From Metallyticus violacea (lineage: Eukaryota > Arthropoda > Insecta > Mantodea > Metallyticidae): DNA of 64,000 nucleotides. Below the pieces are notes generated by a model, which did no database searches, had not been told where the DNA came from, and worked only from the letters and a program-made list of their open reading frames with translations. The position numbers were made by a program, and so were the translations under genes. Positions 27,701 through 42,700 of this stretch are shown here, piece by piece (positions within the stretch are counted from its first letter, which is position 1; each line of letters starts with the position of its first letter). Where the stretch lies: contig CM060833.1 of NCBI GenBank assembly GCA_030762175.1, forward strand, positions 4,288,501 through 4,352,500. Reading direction: 5' to 3'.

Positions 27701-30700
27701 TTAAACACTGTATCCTGTATGCTTACAGGTACTACAAATCCTAAATTTTTCGAATCCCAATTAAAATATATTTGAATTCTTCACATAAGAATAAGAAAAA
27801 GAACTTTTACTTCAAATTAAAGATTTTAATTGAAGCAACTTTGAAAAGTATTTCATAAAAAATTAGTTTAAGAATACCGTTTTTAAAAAATATTTAAGAA
27901 GACTGATACAAATGAAATGTAATAAATAGTATTTAATAACACTTTCAGGGATTTGAGAACATTTGGCATTTTCCCACCTTTAATTTCAAAAGTTAATGTA
28001 GGTAACCATTAAATGTTGAACACTAAATTTTTTCCGATTTTCTCAGGTAAGGCCAAAAGGAAATTTGTTACCAAAAGATCAAAAACACCTTTCATACTAC
28101 AAGTCCATTAAAATTAGTGTAGAGCTCTTTGCAACTGTTTCAACCAAGATTAAATTATAAAAATAACTTACCAAGCAAACCATGAAAAGACAATGGGTGC
28201 CAAAATCATGATTGCAGTGATGATGACTGGCATTAACATTACGTTTGCCGCATCTGTAAACAATTCCTGATTTAGAAGGAACCACATAAGCATGCCAATG
28301 CTTATCAGAATGATAATTGACAGGACATTGAAAGATAGGCGAACTATGAACAGAAGAATTTTTGCCTGGCACCCCTGGTCATCCATATCTTTCATCATGT
28401 CCTGCAGGAGTTCCTGTAACAGTATTTGTACATTTAAGTGCTAATTCAATGATTTTTTTTTCAATAATATAAATCTTACATACAACTTTGCTTATACAAC
28501 AACAAAAAAAGCGTAACATTTTTAAATAACCAATTCATAAATGATAAATTTTTAAATGACCTTGCTAATTTGTAGGTTAACTAACCTGTGTGTTAAGCTG
28601 TTGACACTGCATGTTTATGTGTTCTAAGGTTAAAAACGTAAGCTTTGATGTCACTCTGTGTGCATATTCTTTTGTATATTCCAAATTCCAGGTTTCCTTG
28701 ATGCTTCATTACTTTAATGTACAAGAATGGTAACATCTGTTTCTGTTTCGTATGTGAACGATATGCTTTTATGTAATATATATATTTAGGAGTTTTATGG
28801 CATCAACAATGAATTTTTGTTACTATTGCAAATATTTGTCAACATACTATAACATAAATATTGTACTTACGAAGCTGTTGACAATGGAGTGGCAATATAA
28901 CCTCAACTTAGGAATACCTAAGTTAAGGTTATACTATAACAAATTTTAAATATGTATGGGAATGCTGAGTTGATGTGTGTTTCAAATCTGCTCACGAACA
29001 GGTTAGCTAGAAATGGAGATAAGGGCTGTTAAGTCCTGATTCTTGTTTATAGAATTTGCTTGAATGAAAAGTAGGACTGGTTTATGCAAATTTCAGTAAG
29101 TTTTATGAATTCTTTTATGTGTGCATCATTAATTCTACTTGTTCTTAGCCAATCATGCTGATAAATTCGGAGTTTTCTTTAGGTATGCTTAGAAACAGTA
29201 ATTTTATATCCTTAATTTTTTCTATTAGTGAAATAAATTGTTTATGATCCTGCTTTGAAATTTCGGTATTGTCCTGAATCTATTAGCTAGCCATTTTGCA
29301 AAATAGTACAAAGGTGTATTGCTATCCTTAATGATGGGTAACATACCATTACCACTCTTGTGAATTTTTGGTAAACCATAAATTTTTGCTATTGTTGGGT
29401 TGACCCGCTTTATTTTTTATATTGTTTCTTTTGGGATAACTGTGTATGTTTTTTTCAGAGCCTCATTGACTGAATTAATATATCCCTTCAATGGGTGTGA
29501 ATGGACCTGTATATATTCTTTCTTATTTAGCAATTCTTGTAGCCTTATATTATAAGCTTCTTTATCTAATATTACTATTCTGTTCCCTTTGCTGGCTTTT
29601 GTATAAATTACATATTTATTTCCTAAACTTAGGTATTCATTTTTGGTTCAAATCATGAAATAAAACCAGAAGTTAAACTAATGAAACATCTTCACAACCA
29701 AATGGAGTTATTCACTTGGGAAAATATTTTCATATTAAAAAATATAAGGAATCTCAAGCTTCCTTTTATGGATGAACTCAGCAAGTTCCTACTTCGGCCA
29801 GATGCCAGATGCCACCACAGGAACATCTGTGTGTCTAGCCATCATTTCGAGAAATGGCAGTTTAGTGAGCAACTGAAGATGGGGAAGATTCTCCCGAAAA
29901 GTATCTAATTTTTATGTAAGTGGAGTTTAGTGTAAAAAATGAATACCTAAGTTTAGGACATATTACCACTCCAGTGTCTACAGCTTCGTAAGTACAATAT
30001 TTATACATATTTATTATTTAACAATTTTATTGTATTCCTATATGTCTTGTTTACTAGAGTTTTCTTTTTCTTTATAGTTTAACCGTTCAAAAAACCACTT
30101 CTAAACCTACCAAGTAATCTTCTATTTATTCGAGTGTTGGACACAAGTTTTTAGGCCTTTATTTAGAAATGTCAATTCTTCTTTCTTGAAACTTTCTTTG
30201 GATACATTTTCCATGTAATTTGGTTTAGGATCTGGATTTTTAGATTTCTCAGGTTTATATATAGATTTCTAAATTTTCTTTTCTGATTGCTGACTATTTT
30301 GTTTATCCCATACTGTATATGTTCCAAAGCTATGCTGATTATATTATCCCATACTATGTTTCCTAACCTCTTTGAAATCTATATTTTTCATATGAGGAAA
30401 CATTTATATTGAAAAAACAAAGAGAAACATAGGCACATAGTTAAAAGGACATTTCAGGAACACAAAATACAAATAAATGGAAAAATCAGCAGTTGATCTC
30501 ATTTCTGGACAGAAAACCATAACATAGTAAATAAAGTAAAATTATTAAAATCAATATAAGGACCTACAGAATTCTTGGAAGAAAATCTATATTTACAAAT
30601 ACTGAGACAGATTAATGAACCTTCTGCGGATGAAAACATAAACTTTAACTCAAATAAGTGTACTTACGAAGCTGTTGACAATGGAGTGGTATATATATAA

Positions 30701-33700
30701 ACAATGTATACAGTTTTTTTCACACTAACTCCATTCACTTACATAAATTTGGAACATATGTTTCGGGAGCGATCCCTCCCATCTTCAGCCTGTTGACAAA
30801 CTGTCGTTAAACGTGGCGGTTGGGTCTCTTGATGTTCTTGTGGCAGCATCTGTTGGTATTATTAGGAATTTGCTGAGTTCATCCAATGGAGGGATATCGA
30901 AATTCATCAAATTATCCTTATTTTTCGTAATGAAAATGTTTTCCCAAGTGGAAAGTTCTATTGCATTATGAAGTTGTTTAAGTAGTTTTATCTCTGATTT
31001 AATTTCATGATTTTTATTCCAAAAGTGCGCTGCTATTGCTGATTTATCAATTTGTTTTAAGCGAATATTTCTGAAGTGTTCTTTTTTCCGGATTCCCAAA
31101 TTCCTCTTCGTTTTTCCAATGTATTTTTTGTCACACTCTGCACATTCTATTTCATAAATACCTGACTTTTGTTCTGTTGGCATGTAGTCCTTTACTCTGC
31201 AACCTAATAAGTTCTTTATATTAAAATTGTTCTTTGGGGCTAACATAATTCCTTGTTCTTTGAATATCTTCTTGAACTTATTGTGATAAATTGGGTGGTA
31301 TGTGAAACTTTTGAATTTGTACCTTTCTTTGGCGCTTTTAAGAGTGGAAACATCTCTTATTGCCTTTTGTTTTTTGGTTTTATTGATGATTTTTATTACT
31401 GTGTCTTTGTTGTATCCATTAGTTTCTCCTAAATTCACAAGATTTGGTAGAAAAAATACAAAATTACAAAATTACAGCAGAAAATATAATGGTATCGTTT
31501 GATGTAGAAGCCTTATTCCCAAGCATACCAAAAGATACACTTATGCTAATGTTAAAGAAATGGTTAAAATCCTTAGATCTACAGACACAAGAAATTGAAG
31601 ACTTGGTAAAACTTACGAACATTTGCATTGAACAAAATTACTTCATTTTCAATAAAATATTACCAACAAGTCTCGGGACTAGCTATGGGAAACCCGTTAT
31701 CTCCATTTCTAGCAGATTTTTTTATGAGTTCATTTGAAATGCATATCACCAAAGCCTTCCCTCTAATCTTCAAAACATGGTATAGGTATGTGGATGACAT
31801 ATTTGCAATAATTCCGAAAAAACATACAATGGATGCACTAAAACTTCTGAATTTGCAGCACAAATCTATAAATTTCACCATAGAGGAAGAAAGATGGGGA
31901 TATCTCCCCTTCCTAGATGTAAAAATCATAAGAAATGAAAACTATCTTACATTTGGAATTCATAGAAAGGATACTCACACAGAAAATTACATTAAAAATG
32001 ACAGTTTTAACCCCATTCCACATAAATATGCAGTGTTTTATAGTTTAGCACACAGATTAGTTAACATTCCACTCACAGAAACAAGAGTACAAATTGGAAT
32101 ACCAACAAATCATAAAGATAGGAGAAACTAATGGATACAACAAAGACACAGTAATAAAAATCATCAATAAAACCAAAAAACAAAAGGCAATAAGAGATGT
32201 TTCCACTCTTAAAAGCGCCAAAGAAAGGTACAAATTCAAAAGTTTCACATACCACCCAATTTATCACAATAAGTTCAAGAAGATATTCAAAGAACAAGGA
32301 ATTATGTTAGCCCCAAAGAACAATTTTAATATAAAGAACTTATTAGGTTGCAGAGTAAAGGACTACATGCCAACAGAACAAAAGTCAGGTATTTATGAAA
32401 TAGAATGTGCAGAGTGTGACAAAAAATACATTGGAAAAACGAAGAGGAATTTGGGAATCCGGAAAAAAGAACACTTCAGAAATATTCGCTTAAAACAAAT
32501 TGATAAATCAGCAATAGCAGCGCACTTTTGGAATAAAAATCATGAAATTAAATCAGAGATAAAACTACTTAAACAACTTCATAATGCAATAGAACTTTCC
32601 ACTTGGGAAAACATTTTCATTACGAAAAATAAGGATAATTTGATGAATTTCGATATCCCTCCATTGGATGAACTCAGCAAATTCCTAATAATACCAACAG
32701 ATGCCGCCACAAGAACATCAAGAGACCCAACCGCCACGTTTAACGACAGTTTGTCAACAGGCTGAAGATGGGAGGGATCGCTCCCGAAACATATGTTCCA
32801 AATTTATGTAAGTGAATGGAGTTAGTGTGAAAAAAACTGTATACATTGTTTATATAAACTTTAAGTTCATCACACCTCCACCAGACTGCCATGGGTGGCC
32901 GAGGTCTTTAAGGCGCGGACTCATGAGTGTGAGGTCTGGGGTTCAAATACTGCCAAGACTATCCTCCCTGACTGAGGTTTTTTCCAGGTTTTCCTCAGTC
33001 CCCATAACTGGCAAATGCTGCCTGTGGTGCCTCAGTAGTAAAAACGGGCGTTAAACACTATTTAAAAAAAAAACCTCCACCAGAGTAGAATACAAATTCT
33101 CATAGCATAATGAATTATCCAACAGGAGACGGGTAGCTGAGGATGTGAACAAGAGTTTGTGAAACATGTACTACATATATAAACAAGTAAGTAGAACCAA
33201 TAAGGGTGTGTAGTTCGACTCAATCATACAATAATCTAAATTATTTGATTAGCTACATGTACAAATTCCAATTAGTATTCCTAGCTAAGTTTACCATGTT
33301 TTGCAATCAGATTATTTATTCAGTTTATAAATAATAGCATCCTAAAAACAGTATATTATGTTTATTTCAATTCCTTAATGACATATAGAATAATGTTCTA
33401 TGGAAGTTCAGTAAATGAAAAAAGAATATTTCTTATACAAAATAAGAGTAATTAGAATAATGGCAGGGACAAAACAACCAACTCATTGTAAACCACTATC
33501 AAAAACATTTGGAATTTTACCATTAGCTTGTGAGTACATTCTAGACATAATTTTATTTGTTACAGCACAGAAACAAGACAAAGAGTAAGTAACAAGTTGC
33601 AAAGGTATTGATTACAATGGTATAGCATTATTTAACTCACTTCCATTATCTATAAAGTAACTAACTGCATACTAATTAAAATAAGTTTAGGTTAGTATTA

Positions 33701-36700
33701 AAAAGATATCTTATCACTAACAACTTCTATACAGAGGAGCATTTCATACAATCAAAAAATAAGTATAATCATTTTTCTCCAATAAATTAGTTTAGCTATA
33801 ACCTAAACTTAGGTATTCATAATTTACACTACACTCCATTCACTTACACAAAAGTAAGACGCGTTTCGGGAGAATCTCCACCCATATACCAGGTAGCAAA
33901 AAAATTGATCAAAGTCTTCAATTCTTTTAAGAGATTCTAAAGTTTGAGCATTAAAAATTCAGTTGACCTAGTCAAAAAACTTGAAAATAGCAGAATTACG
34001 GCTGGAGATATAATGATTTCATTTGATGTAAAAGTTTTATTCCCGAGCATACCTATAGAGAAACTTATGCTTATACTGAAGAAATGGTTAACATCAATAA
34101 ATTTAAGAACAGAAGAAATAGATGACTTATTAAAACTTACTAATATTTGCATTAAACAAAATTACTTCAGCTTCAACAAAATATATTACCAACAAGTTTC
34201 AGAGAAACCCTTTGTCACCTTTTCTAGCAGAGTTATTCATCAGTTCATTTGAAATACACATCACAAAAGCCTTCTCTTTAATTTATAAGTCATGGTATAG
34301 GTATGTGGATGACATTTTTGCAATAATATCGAAGAAACACTCAATAGATGCCCTGAAACTTCTTAATTTGCAACATGAATCCATACAATTTACTATAGAA
34401 AAAGAAAGAAATGGGTGGCTACCATTTTTAGATTTAAAAATTATAAGAAATTGAGATTGTTTGAATTTTGGAATTTACAGAAAAGAAACACACACAGAAA
34501 ACTACATAAAAAAATTAGAGTTATAACTCCATTCCACATAAATAGGCAGTTTTTCACAGCTTGGCACACAGATTGATGAAACAGAGTACAAAATAGAACA
34601 CAAACAAATAATAAAGACAGCTATAATCAATGGTTTCAACAAAGACACAGTGATAAAAATTATCAATAAATCTAAAAGGCAAAAAGGGATAAGGGAAGTT
34701 TCCACACTGAAAAACACAAAAGAAGAATACAAATTCAAAAGTTTCACCTACCACCCAATTTACCACAAGAAGTCCAAGAAAATCTTCAAAGAACATGGGA
34801 TAATGTTAGCCCCAAAGAACAGATTCAATATCAAGAATTTATTGGGTTGCACAGTAAAAGACTCCATACCAACAGAACAGAAATCAGGAATTTACAAAAT
34901 AAAATGTGCAGATTGTGAACATAGGCAAAACAAAGAGAAATTTGGAAATTCGGAGAAAAGAACATTTTAGGAATATTCGGTTTAAACAGGTGGATAAATC
35001 AGCAGTAGCAGCTCACTTTTGGACCAATAATCATGATATAAAACCAGGAATAAAACTGCTGAAACATCTTAACAATCCATTGGAGTTATCCATTTGGGAA
35101 AAATTTTTCATATTAAAAAATAGAGAAAACCTAATGAATTTCGAGTTTCCTCCTATGGATGAACTCAGCAACTTCCTACTTCAGCAACAGAGGCCACTAC
35201 AGAAACATCCATTTGTCCAGCCATGGTTTCGAGTAATGGCAATTCAGTGAGCAACTGAAGATGGGAGAGATTCTCCCAAAACGCGTCTTTCTTTTGTGTA
35301 AGTGAATGGAGTTTAGTGTAAAAAATGAATACCTAAGTATTCACTCCATTCTCAACAGCTTCGTAAGTACAATATTTAGTTTAGCTATGTAAATATACTA
35401 AATGTAAATACTTTATGTTACCATTAATATAATTAAGATCATTGCGAATCAGTTTAGCTTCACACTTTTATTAGCTAAATTTAAATTTAAACAAGTGAAT
35501 GAAGCCAGTAAGAGTGTGTAGTTCAACTGAATCATACATTGATCTTAATTATATGATTAGCTTCACTGTACAAGTTCCAATTAACATTTCAAGTTACCAT
35601 TTATTTTTTTTTTCCTAACATGGCATTTTAATGTAAACTATGTAAAAAAGACTCACCATCTGTGATAAACTCCACACCAGAGTTAAAATTAATCAATATG
35701 AAGCATGTGACAATTTCATCAAATGAAATGTGCACATGTATGTAATTTCTGATGAAATCTATGTCCTAGAATTAGACTAAATCTTTTAGAGTTGACTTAC
35801 CTCATTATAGAATCTACAGATTGAAGTGATTTGAATGAATGCCTACAATAACATGATCATGGTAGGCCATCATATTTAAGGCTTTTCTTGACATTATTTA
35901 CTAATACTTTATAATTGATAATTAGGTCATAAAAACTTGACAACTAGTTTTAAAATTAAAATTAATTTATATTTATTTTTAATCAAAGTTAAATAACTTT
36001 TGCACTGTTCATTGCTCAATGCATTATATAATATTGAAAACATTCCCTCTTTATATGAATTATAGTCTAGAATGCCTGAAAAATAGCATATTTATTTTTC
36101 ACATTGAGAACACCCATAGGAAAGAGAATAATGAAAAATGTTAAACATTTTTCTTCTTGAAAATTTTACCATGAATAATCTTAAACCGTTACAAAATATG
36201 CAAAATTCCTAATGAAAGACTTCAAGCAGGTAAATAACACCTTAATATGACAATCGATTCACCAGTGCTACGCTATCTCCACTAATATTCATACAGGCTA
36301 CTGACTTCAGATTTCTGTAAGTTTGAGAAGTTAAGAAGAATGTTTCATGATTTTGAAATGCAAAAATTGAACAAGAGATGAAATACGAGATTTCTGCCAT
36401 CCTATATGACTTTTAAATGAGAGACAAGTTTTCCTCCTAAAATGCTGTATATTTACAGATGCTGTTTAACATCTCAGGTCATCAGCATCCCATTCAATTC
36501 AGGGTGTGAAAAGGCTGATCAATTTGGCTCAGAGGCCTCTTCTTTCAGGCTTGAGGTTCTTTTGCTTGCAGTAAATCTATGGCACAGGACCCACAACTTT
36601 ACTTACCTTTCAAAGGAAGCCATACTTAGGGTTTTTAAGTTGGAAAAAATCCATTGACCCTGGCTGGGATTGAACCCGCGTGTTTGGATCTATGAGGCAA

Positions 36701-39700
36701 GTATAGTTACCACTAGACCTCAGGACCGACTCTCCTCATATGCAGTACATCCAAAAGATGTCTGGCAAGTTTACACTAAATGCATTTACAGTCACACTTA
36801 CCTTCAGTTCATTGTAAATACTTCTGGATTTGAGCAAGGCAGCTTCATCTGTAGCAATACTGAAGTCCCAGCTGCAGAAAATCTTATGAGCAAATACATT
36901 CTTCACACCCCCACTTGTTTCAATGAAAGTTCTGCGGTACGATCTTGCCATGCTGTTATAACAAAATTTTTAAGACTGTAAATGGATAAGCAAGTTATTT
37001 TCCTAATACTATGAATTAATGATGATTAATATAGAAATGAATACATTGATTCTAATGTACTGTAATAGAAATTTTGTTTTCCTTCTAGTTCAAAAATGTT
37101 TTATACACATTAAAGAATTTAAATGTCATGTATTGATCTTTATATTATTTTAATATTAAAAAGGAAATTTTGTGACTTTAATTAAGAACCATTCAATCAA
37201 TAATGCTCCCAATAATCACCACCAGCATCTACACACATTTATCATTAAGTAGAATTACAATTCAGCACATTTTATTGTCCTGGTACAATTTTATTAAAAT
37301 AAATTTGTAGCTCAGACAAGGTCAATGGCAGAAATATAAAGAAGGGCAGCAGGTTAGGGGTCACTTTTATTATGAGATCAGTTGTCAGGTTTACAAGAAA
37401 CATGTCAATACACTGATATTGAAACATACATCAACAATTTCCCTATGTTATCTATGTGCTATATGCAGTCTATGATTCAAAAATGAGTTGCTATTTTCAA
37501 CTGGAAGTACACTAAAATTAATAATCTCTTCTGAGTTAAAATATTTATATCACTCTTTATGGTTTCACTTTCATGAGATTTAACAGATTTTGATGTGGAC
37601 AATTGTTCCACAAAACATGTCCCGAGTAAATCTCATGTAAGTGAAACCATAAAGAGTGTTCTAAATATTTCGGCTCAGAAGAAATTATTAATGTGTGTTT
37701 CACTGTGTTTGATTCCAAATTGAATCAATATTGATACTAAAATTAGTTGACAAATTCTTGGAACATATAGGGAACATAACATGGTACTGCAGAGAAGGAA
37801 CTGGACAACCCTGAGGGGTGAAAATCTTTGTCTGCATGTGCATAACAGGTTTATCTCTGTTAAATCCTAGATCCTCTGTTATTGGCTGAAGCTGAAGTAT
37901 TATTGTGGAATAAGACAGAGAAACTATTATTAGACAATTGGTCTCAAAGGCTCTGAGGAAATCATAGGATGCTCAAAGAAACTAACAACACCAATTGTCA
38001 CTGTATTTAACAAAATCCTGGAGAAAGAATAATTACCACCACAATGGAAGGGGAGCACAATAATACTGCAGCATAAGAAGGGTATCAGAGATGACCTAAA
38101 TAGCTATAGACCTATTAGCCTGAAACCAAACTTATATAACCTGTTCTCCAAGGAGAGGTTGATGAAAATCAGTCATCAAAACAAGCAGATTCAGAACGGG
38201 CTACAGCTTGGAGATCACCTCAGACAGTGAACCAAATGGAAAAGGCAACTGACTTCAATATAAAAATATACATAGCATTCACAGACTACAGTAAAGCTTT
38301 CAACTTGGTAAACACTTGCAAGTATTATAAACACTGTCAAAACAAAACAATGACCCTTGTATATTTTTGTTGAAAATGTGGGTTAAGCTGTTAATGAGAC
38401 CTGAAATTGAAATTGTTTTTCTTTATATAGCTGTCTATGTGTGTTTGTTTTCAATAAAATATAATTTTGTTATTGTTTCTGATGATTTTCAGATCTAGGA
38501 TAGTAAGATAGCTAAATTACTAAAATCTGTCAAGAACATGCTGGAATTAACTACGAGGGGTGCTCTGAAAGTTCTCGCCTGACTCAGCTGTCATGAAGAT
38601 GGCTAAATTACTATCATAGTTGCTCAGTATCGTCCTTTAGATGGTTGTAAAGTTTTAGATATGTAAGTTAGTCACTTATAAACAATGTAATACAGTTTTT
38701 TTCACACTAACTCCATTCCTTTACACAAAATCTGGACATGTGTAAGTGAATGGAGTTACTGTGAAAAAAACTGTATTACATTGTTTATATATATACTACT
38801 CCATTGTCAACAGCTTTGTAAGTACATTTAATTTGGGAAGTTAGTTACTTGTTTGTGACGATAGTGTAAGCTAACTAGTGAATAAACTCATGTGATATAT
38901 GTCATACTAAACACTCTTATTCCTTGAACTTTGATATTCCAAAGGTAGGAAACACCAACTTTAAGTACATTAAAACACCACCAGGGCAGTACTTCATCTC
39001 TACAGAGTCGCTGGATTCTCGTATCAGTCATACCCTGGGCCGAAGATGAAGACAAAGGTCTTTGAAACTGGTTCCAAATATCACAAAGTGAGTGAAGCAA
39101 TAAGAGTGTTTAGTATGACATATATCACAGAATTTATTCATATGATTTGGCTTCACTGTGTTAGTTCTATATATATTTTTTAAAATAATTTCTTTTTTAA
39201 GAGACATGTTTTAATTAAACTAACTAGTGTTTATATTTTCTACAAAATGGATAAAATTGAAGTTACACAAGTTGGTTGTTTTTCAAAGACCTCGATAGAC
39301 CACATCCACTACATTTTACACAAAGTGAGAAATAGCTTTCCACTTGATGGGTGCTGTATTTGTCAACAGTGGACCAAAAATGCATTTGAATGAACATTTT
39401 GCAAAAGTATTTATATCTTGTTTAAATGCAATTCCCATAGCTATGTTTTTCTGTCATTATATGGTGTGGTGCTTATAGACTACCTCCAGAAGGGTAGAAC
39501 CATGACCAGGAATATTATGCTTCACTACTGGACCAACTGAAGGATGCTATTCAGGCTAAACATTGACACCTTGAGAAAATGAACATTCTCTTTCATCACG
39601 ATAATGCGCTTTCACACTGTCACTGCAAAACTGCATGGTCTTCTCTTCCAAATGCTTCGACATCTACCATATTAACCGGATTTGGCTCCCAGAGATAACT

Positions 39701-42700
39701 TTTTTTTTCCAAACCTAAAGAAATGGCTGGGCGAATGAAGATTCACATCAAATGATGAGGTTGAAGCCGAGAGAGATACTTATTTTTTACAGTTGAAAAA
39801 ATCTTATTTTTCCGAGGGTATTAAAAAGTTTCGAAAGTCATTGGAGTAAATGAACTGATTTACAAGGTGACAATGTTGAAAAATAAAAAACACATTTCTC
39901 TTAAATCTTTGTGTTTTCTTCATTTTCAGAATTTTTATAATGCCCCTAGTACATGAGAGAATATGTACAAGAATTACATTATGAGCTTTAGAATTTCACT
40001 GTTGGGCAATCTGAGATGATCAGCAGATACAACTACAGCTATAGTTGGTCACCAACTGAAGACGAAGAATGACTCTTGAAACATGTGCTGCATAAATGCT
40101 GATATCTTATAACATAACATTAAGCTTGCTTATTCTACTAATTTTAAATAAAGAGAAATGTTTTCTTACCTCATGGCAAGGGTGAGAAACATAAAGAGGC
40201 AGCAAACTATGATGGTAAAGAAGTATGCTGAAGGTATATCATATGTTGCACTGAGAACAAGTTGAATGCTATCATTTGTGTAGTAACCATAGTAGAGTGT
40301 TGTATTTGTGAAGAAACCCTGGAAACAAAATACAGAAATCTCAATTGCAAAAGACATATCAAAATACCAGCACTTAAAACCAGACTTGATTTTCCTGTTA
40401 ATATCGTAAAATTTCTCTTTAAACACAGAGAATGGTGGGTAAATGTAATTTATCTGTTGATTCAGTAATAATTACAGGTCACTCGGGGATCTTCTTGAAA
40501 TATCTTCTCTACAGCAGTAATGTTTTCTGCAGGTACTACCATCAAAGATCTGCTTCTCTTAGATTCTGATAACCAACTGAAGATTGTCATATGTGAAGTA
40601 GCAAGGTACCCTAAAGCCTGTCCAAGGCCAGTTTCTGAAACATCAGATATCTGTTCGATAGGCTATCGGATAGATAAAGATTTCAGAAATGTAAGATATA
40701 TATTCCATAACTTTATCTGTTTGACAAGTGTTTCTGCAATGTTAGATAATATCAAACTGATACTCTTTTGATAACTTATCTGATGTAAAATCGACATATA
40801 TCTCTTTGATATATCTAATGTGGTAATATAGTGGAAGTATTTTACATGTGTAGAGTTGCAGCTCACAAATTTTAATTGAAGAAAATGGGAATAAATTTAC
40901 TTGAAGAGCATTCCTATTTATGTTATATATCTCCATGTACTTAATATCTGAGGAAGAACCGGAAAAAAATAAATATTCTGTTTAGAGTCTTCAACTTAGT
41001 ACTTATATGTTAGCACCATTAATTAGTTCTTCTATTTTCAATAGACCCTTCAATTAAAATTCTTTTCTAATCCAATGAAGTTCTTATTATGTTTGGCATT
41101 ACTTTGTCATCAAGTTAAATTAGTGCAATTATGTGAATTTTGAATTGTGTTTAATGCCTATTTTTACTAATGAGGCATCAAAAGTGATGGACATTGATAA
41201 CATGAATTGAAATAATAAATTGGGAAAGGATTTTTTTTAAAAGAAGAAAGCATTCCAGACCTAAGTTTAGGATACTTCCCAAGCATTTGCCATTTATGAG
41301 GACTGAGGAAAACCTGGAAAATGATTAAGTAAATATTGTACTTACGAAGCTGTAGACAATGGAGTGGTAATATATGTTACATTAATGTTTTCAGTTGTTA
41401 ACACTAACTCCACTTACTTATTTAAAACTTTGGACTAGTTTCGGGAGAGGTCCCTCCCATCATCGGCTGCTGTTGACTGAGTGCCGTTGTTCGAAACGGG
41501 GGATGGACGCCCGTTCGCCCCTGTGGTGGTATCTCGTGGCTCTAATAGAAACTTGCTGAGTTCATCCAGCGGCGGAAAATCAAAATTCATTAAGTTGTTC
41601 TTATTTTTTAAAATGAAAATTCTCTCCCATGTGGATAGTTCTATTGGTTTGCGAAGTTGTTTCAGTTATTTAATTTCTGGTTTTATTTCATGGTTTTTGT
41701 TCCAAAAATGTGCTGCTATTGCTGATTTGTCTATCTGTTTCAATCTAATGTTCCTAAAATGTTCTTTTCTTCGAATTTCTAAATTTCTTTTCGTTTTCCC
41801 AATGTAGCTCTGTTCACAATCTGCACATTTAATCTCATATATTCCTGATTTTTGTTCTGTGGGAATGATATCTTTCATTGTGCAGTCTAATAAATTTTTT
41901 ATATTGTATTTGTTCTTTGGGGCTAACATAATTCCATGCTCTTTGAATATCTTCTTAAATTTGTTGTGGTGAGTTGGGTGGTATGTGAAACTTTTGAATT
42001 TATATCTGTCTTGGGTGTTTTTAAGTGTGGAGACTTCCTTAATCGATTTTTGTCTTTTAGCTTTTTTGATGATTTTTGTTATTGAGTCTGTGTTGAAACC
42101 ATTAGTTATAGCCGTCTTCATTATATGTTGGTGTTCCATTTTGTACTCGGTTTCAGTCAATGGGATGTTGATAAGTCTGTGTGCTAAACTGTGAAACACT
42201 GCATATTTATGTGGGGTGGGGTTATAGCTATCATTTTTTATGTAATTTTCTGTGTGTGTTTGTTTCCTGTGAATTCCAAAGTTAAAACTGTTTGCATTTC
42301 TTATTATTTTTAAATCAAGGAATGGGAGACAACCGTTTCTCTCTTCTTCTATGGTAAACTGTACAGATTTGTGTTGTAAGTTGAGGAGTTTCAATGCATC
42401 TGAAGAATGTTTTTTAGGTATTATTTAGGTATTATAGGACATATTCGCAATAATACCTAAAAAACATTCTTCAGATGCATTGAAACTCCTCAACTTACAA
42501 CACAAATCTGTACAGTTTACCATAGAAGAAGAGAGAAACGGTTGTCTCCCATTCCTTGATTTAAAAATAATAAGAAATGCAAACAGTTTTAACTTTGGAA
42601 TTCACAGGAAACAAACACACACAGAAAATTACATAAAAAATGATAGCTATAACCCCACCCCACATAAATATGCAGTGTTTCACAGTTTAGCACACAGACT

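Larger units (their letters stand above)
30658..32880 (+). mobile_element. Young PLE with head-to-head truncated copy (PLE-a)
   Basis: Plus-strand RT plus GIY-YIG copy (31440-32856) preceded by an inverted copy of its own 3' 738 bp (30694-31431). The two encoded 217-residue tails are identical in sequence, so the insertion is recent. The left border carries the GTACTTACGAAGCTGTTGAC motif. Such composite structures with a 5'-truncated inverted partner are known for Penelope-like elements. Confidence 0.93.
38555..39955 (+). mobile_element. Mariner relic split by PLE pieces
   Basis: 5' terminus GAGGGGTGCTCTGAAAGTTC at 38556, 3' terminus inverted near 39930-39951 (AATGCCCCTAGTA). The 3' half of the transposase is at 39455-39870: DYLQKGRTMTRN, FHHDNALSH-like block and PDLAPRDN. 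The middle is replaced by the PLE insertions 38676-39175. Confidence 0.78.

Noticed and set aside
40166..40426. 86-codon minus-strand frame beginning MFKEKFYD
   Set aside because: The first 36 codons lie upstream of the exon 9 acceptor and are intron; only the part from GFFTN is TMC.
41481..41807. Two nearly identical 108-codon frames at 41481-41807 and 43067-43393
   Set aside because: They are antisense shadows of the PLE GIY-YIG coding region in the two inverted arms.
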